64,000 bases of DNA from Litomosoides sigmodontis (Eukaryota > Nematoda > Chromadorea > Rhabditida > Onchocercidae), in the NCBI GenBank assembly GCA_963070105.1, contig OY718803.1, positions 1,861,007-1,925,006 of the forward strand, given 5' to 3'. A program made the position numbers and the translations under genes. A model generated the notes under the pieces. That model saw nothing but the letters and a program-made list of their open reading frames with translations, was not told the DNA's origin and ran no database searches. Numbering within the stretch: position 1 is the first letter of the stretch; every line of letters begins with the position of its first letter. Below are positions 60,759 through 64,000 of this stretch, piece after piece.

Positions 60759-62951
60759 CTATGACGATGGAGGAAGTTGAACTTGAAACTGTTGTATGTT
60801 GCCTTCAGGCAAATTAAGTGCAATCAACTGGATAGGTTGATTACCCGTACCTATGGGCAGTTGTATTGGTTGTCCGATTTGTGTTGCTTGCACAACTGAG
60901 CCCGTTGCCAGTGCTCCATCTGAGGATCCGACCTAAATAGAAATTCTGTTTCAATAAAATAACGATGCAGCAAATATTCGTGTGTAAGAATGCAGACCAG
61001 TTCCAGTTTCAATATTTTAAAACATGGTTTCCATTTATAAAATATAAATCAACCGCTACACGACGACGAATGTTTTATGTTATCAAACAAATCAGATGTG
61101 ATAAACAGGATTTGAAATATAAAATGTATGAAGTAGACAACTCTGGTGTTTTATATTATCAAACAAATAAATCAGACGTGATAAGGAGAATTTATTTTTT
61201 TTTTTCAAATACCTGTAAAACATATTGAACACTCCCATTAACACCGCTGGAATCTGCAGTAACTGCTTGTACTTCTTCAGATTGCTCCTGCTGTAACATA
61301 AGGGCATTTTGGTAAGGGCACACAAACTTCGTAATAATTCGTATTTATAATGATTTTTTTTTTAAATCTCTACTTCACGATAACATGCAAATCAAGAATG
61401 AGTTGGAAACTGCATCTATCCCAAAATCAGTTTGAGAAAATTAATCCATAAATGATTTTAAAGAAAAATTAGCCTACATGGTTGTTGGTCTGTGGTGGCC
61501 ACCTTGGATCTTCCCGTGGAACGATGTCAATCAGAAAATCAAACATGTCGTTCCTGCAAGAAAATATTGCCTTAACAAACTTGAAAAACAGCAAACAAAA
61601 TTTTTGAATTATATACATGCGCTCTTAGAATATGAGAATTCCACGCCGTCTATAACATAACCAAGAGAAAAAAAAATGATTGTTAAAGGAAGAAAAACTT
61701 CATAGTAGTATGTCATTACCTGGTAACAGCTTGAGAAATATCTGACTTCTGCAGTGTTTTCCGCTTATTATCTTCCGTATGTTTCCAAGCACTCAATGTC
61801 AATTCTTCAACGAAAATTTCCGAAGCTTTCGCAAGTAAAATGGGCGTTTCTGAGCCAATCATCTAAAGAAATACAACGGAATTGAGCCAATCTGTGAGTT
61901 ACTCATTTATTACTGCTCAACTTAACTAGAGTTTTACGATCAGAGGGATGAAGTAGAAACTGGCAAAATACTGCCTAATCAGAACAAAGAGAGCTTACCT
62001 TCGTTACTTTCTCTTATTCACTAATAAGTATTATTTAAAAATAAAAGACGAATCCACAAGAAATACTTACGTAAGATAAAATATATTAAATTTAATCCTG
62101 AAGCTTTAGACCTCTGTTAAAAAAGGTAAGAAGCAGAAAGAAGTAAAGCAAAACTTGCCATTCGCCTCACATCATCATCCAATTTCATGATTTTCTTTAT
62201 TCTTGCTAAGGGAAGTTGTAATTCCTGATGCCGGCTTGCTTCGCGTAGTGTTTTCTGAAAAAACACTGCACTTGGTAATGCATTAAATTTTGCAACAGAT
62301 GAGTTCTCCAAAATTTAAAAATTTAGTACAAATTTCGTTGTCATTTTGACAACATTTTTCTTGTAAGTTTTCTGCGAAAACACCTTAATTTTCAAGTATA
62401 CTTTGAGCCAACAGTTTCCTAACATTTCATCAAACTATAGGTTTCAGACACTGTAATGCAAAAACCGTCAAAAGTTAATTTTAAAAGTGACTGGGTCAAT
62501 CGCTTCGATTCTTGAACGAATACGCGGCCAGAATGAAGCAATTTCTTGATCTATATCGTATATGCCACCTTCTCTTCCAAATTGTAATTCGTCGCTTCCT
62601 TGCTCCTAAAAAAACACGTGTTAAAGAGCCATGAGACCTACATGTAGGATTTCAACGCCAAACAGAATTACGAGAGATCTCATCATATAAATTTTTTCCA
62701 GTTAGCTAATCGGATCTGAAACACACAAAAAACCTACTCGTTCTCTACAGTGTTGTATACCACGCTAAACGATAAACGATACCACTAGCATGGATATAGA
62801 AAAGGGAAATGAGAATGAAAAGAAAAACCTGCGAAGTAGACTGTTCGGCTTGGACAAAATGCGACTTATCATCATCCATTATTTTCCGCATAAATAATTC
62901 ACCATTAGCAATTTGTTGTTGCTGATGATTTTCACCATTTACTGTTGTCAT
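60759..62951 (-). CDS. nfyc-1: Nuclear transcription factor Y subunit gamma (NF-YC)
   Basis: Seven exons, 267 residues: 62829-62951, 62492-62605, 62159-62254, 61720-61862, 61478-61553, 61213-61290, 60759-60932. The histone-fold core spans exons 3-5: [18 protein letters not shown], then [44 protein letters not shown] and [11 protein letters not shown]. Known for the family: NF-YC pairs with NF-YB, and NF-YA joins to bind CCAAT boxes. The last exon is Gln-rich ([20 protein letters not shown]), as in NF-YC activation domains. Intron 3 is best read with a GC donor (ATG|GCAAGT at 62159/62158), which keeps V-R-R-M before M-I-G. The alternative GTGAGG donor at 62170 would delete these residues. The ATG at 62951 begins MTTVNGEN. 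Confidence 0.95.
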
Positions 62952-64000
62952 CGATGTCAAATAAATGACAATTTTTTTCTACCGAAAAGCATTAAATGCT
63001 ATAGACAAAAATTCTGTTAGCATGTAATAAAAGCTAATTGCTTCCCATCACTGCTAGGGATATTGAAGTGAAATAAATCAATATTTTAGCCCACACTACT
63101 ATTATTTTAAGCAGTATTTTTCACAGGGATAATTTATTTTACTCTTTAGCCAATTTACAATAAATCAAGTCTTCCTCCCAAATTCTCTAACTACAATTCC
63201 ATCTTTGCAAAAAAAATATATACATGAGGCACGAAATAAGTGAAATTATTTCAACAATTATTATTTCAGAATCAAGTAAAATTATCACCGTAAGAAGAAA
63301 ATAGATGGAAACAAATGGTAAAATTCACAAATGCGTTTAGGGATGAAATTATATTAGGAATGGGAAATGTGAGAGTGCGGGAAAGTTACCTGAAATAAAA
63401 CATGAGAAGATCGAAATAATGAAATTAACCCACTAAACCATTTCAATGCGTAAATAACAAAGATACAGTAGTCGCGTTTTCGCTGTAAGATTTGCTAAGT
63501 GAATTTTAATTTAAGGAAGCAATGATTAAAATTGCAAAGTTATTTGTGGTTTTCAAGGTTTTCAATGCAGCAACAGTCTTCTGCTTTTGTTTAAAGTTTC
63601 GTGAGGCTATAAATATGCTGTATCAGTAATGAAATATTGATTTGCTGCTTCGAAAAGATTGGAATTGCATCATCTGAATGATAGTGATAAAAATTTTAGG
63701 TTGAATTTCTTGCTACTACATCTTCCTTTCAACTATTAAACGTGCAGTTTACGCTCCAAACTTTTATCTTTTAATTTTTAAAAATTAATTCAACACATAA
63801 ATATATGAATGTATTTTAAATCTAAAAGTTTGGGCAAAACGATTTCATTGAGAAAAGGTAAATTAAAATAGTTGTTAAAATCAAGTATGCGAAGTTTTTT
63901 CCTTTTTAGTATTTGATGCAAATTAACATACCTTCCATCCTTTCAATTAGAAATTAATTCAATAAACCAATCGGTACTTCTGCATTGAATTTGACTCATA
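62952..64000. other. Upstream of NF-YC, no gene seen
   Basis: AT-rich sequence holding the presumed NF-YC promoter and outron. A minus-strand AG near 62990 could be a trans-splice acceptor. No exon of another gene was recognised up to the window edge. Confidence 0.45.

Overview
This is a eukaryotic, AT-rich window with intron-dense genes and no bacterial features. Several things point to a nematode. Exons are short and begin at TTTCAG-like acceptors. A 3' splice site sits 1-20 bases before the start codon of several genes, as expected for spliced-leader trans-splicing. The best protein matches I can recall are to nematode and animal families (ran-4/NTF2, npp-13/NUP93, nfyc-1). Introns of 100-700 bp and long AT-rich microsatellites fit a clade III (spirurid/filarial-type) worm better than Caenorhabditis, but that is inference. 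No tRNA, rRNA, transposase, reverse transcriptase or CRISPR array was recognised.

Layout. Positions 1-12573 (+ strand): the C-terminal end of a CCDC174-like gene, NTF2/ran-4, TMEM208, SMPD4 (neutral sphingomyelinase-3 family) and an XTBD-domain gene resembling CDKN2AIP/PAXT-1. Positions 13235-20818 (-): a 19-exon, 835-residue dimethylglycine-dehydrogenase-like flavoprotein with folate-binding GCV_T domains. Positions 22905-28871 (-): a 15-exon, 773-residue NUP93/npp-13. Positions about 28.9-51.4 kb: roughly 22 kb with no convincing gene, packed with microsatellites (two ATT arrays over 1 kb, CA, TA, GA and CAT arrays, a run of 18 G) and several hairpins. Positions about 51397-59662 (+): a Dbl-family RhoGEF with CRAL-TRIO-like, spectrin-like, DH and PH regions (PLEKHG4/ARHGEF40/MCF2L group), whose 5' end is unresolved. 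Positions 60759-62951 (-): a 7-exon NF-YC/nfyc-1 gene.

The genes do not form one pathway. Several products act at the nucleus or nuclear envelope: NTF2 recycles Ran, NUP93 is a pore scaffold, SMPD4 is nuclear-envelope/ER associated, XTBD proteins bind the nuclear exonuclease XRN2, and NF-YC binds CCAAT promoters. This may be coincidence. Exon joins were checked by hand for reading phase. They close exactly for NTF2, TMEM208, the DMGDH-like gene, NUP93 and NF-YC. SMPD4, the XTBD gene and the RhoGEF each keep an unresolved segment, noted in their entries.

No wholly new system was identified. The best leads are: the DMGDH-like enzyme, which lacks the flavin-linking histidine; a nested foldback element in one of its introns; a GC-AG intron inside the NF-YC histone fold; a microRNA-like hairpin at 39730-39796; and the kilobase-scale ATT arrays.
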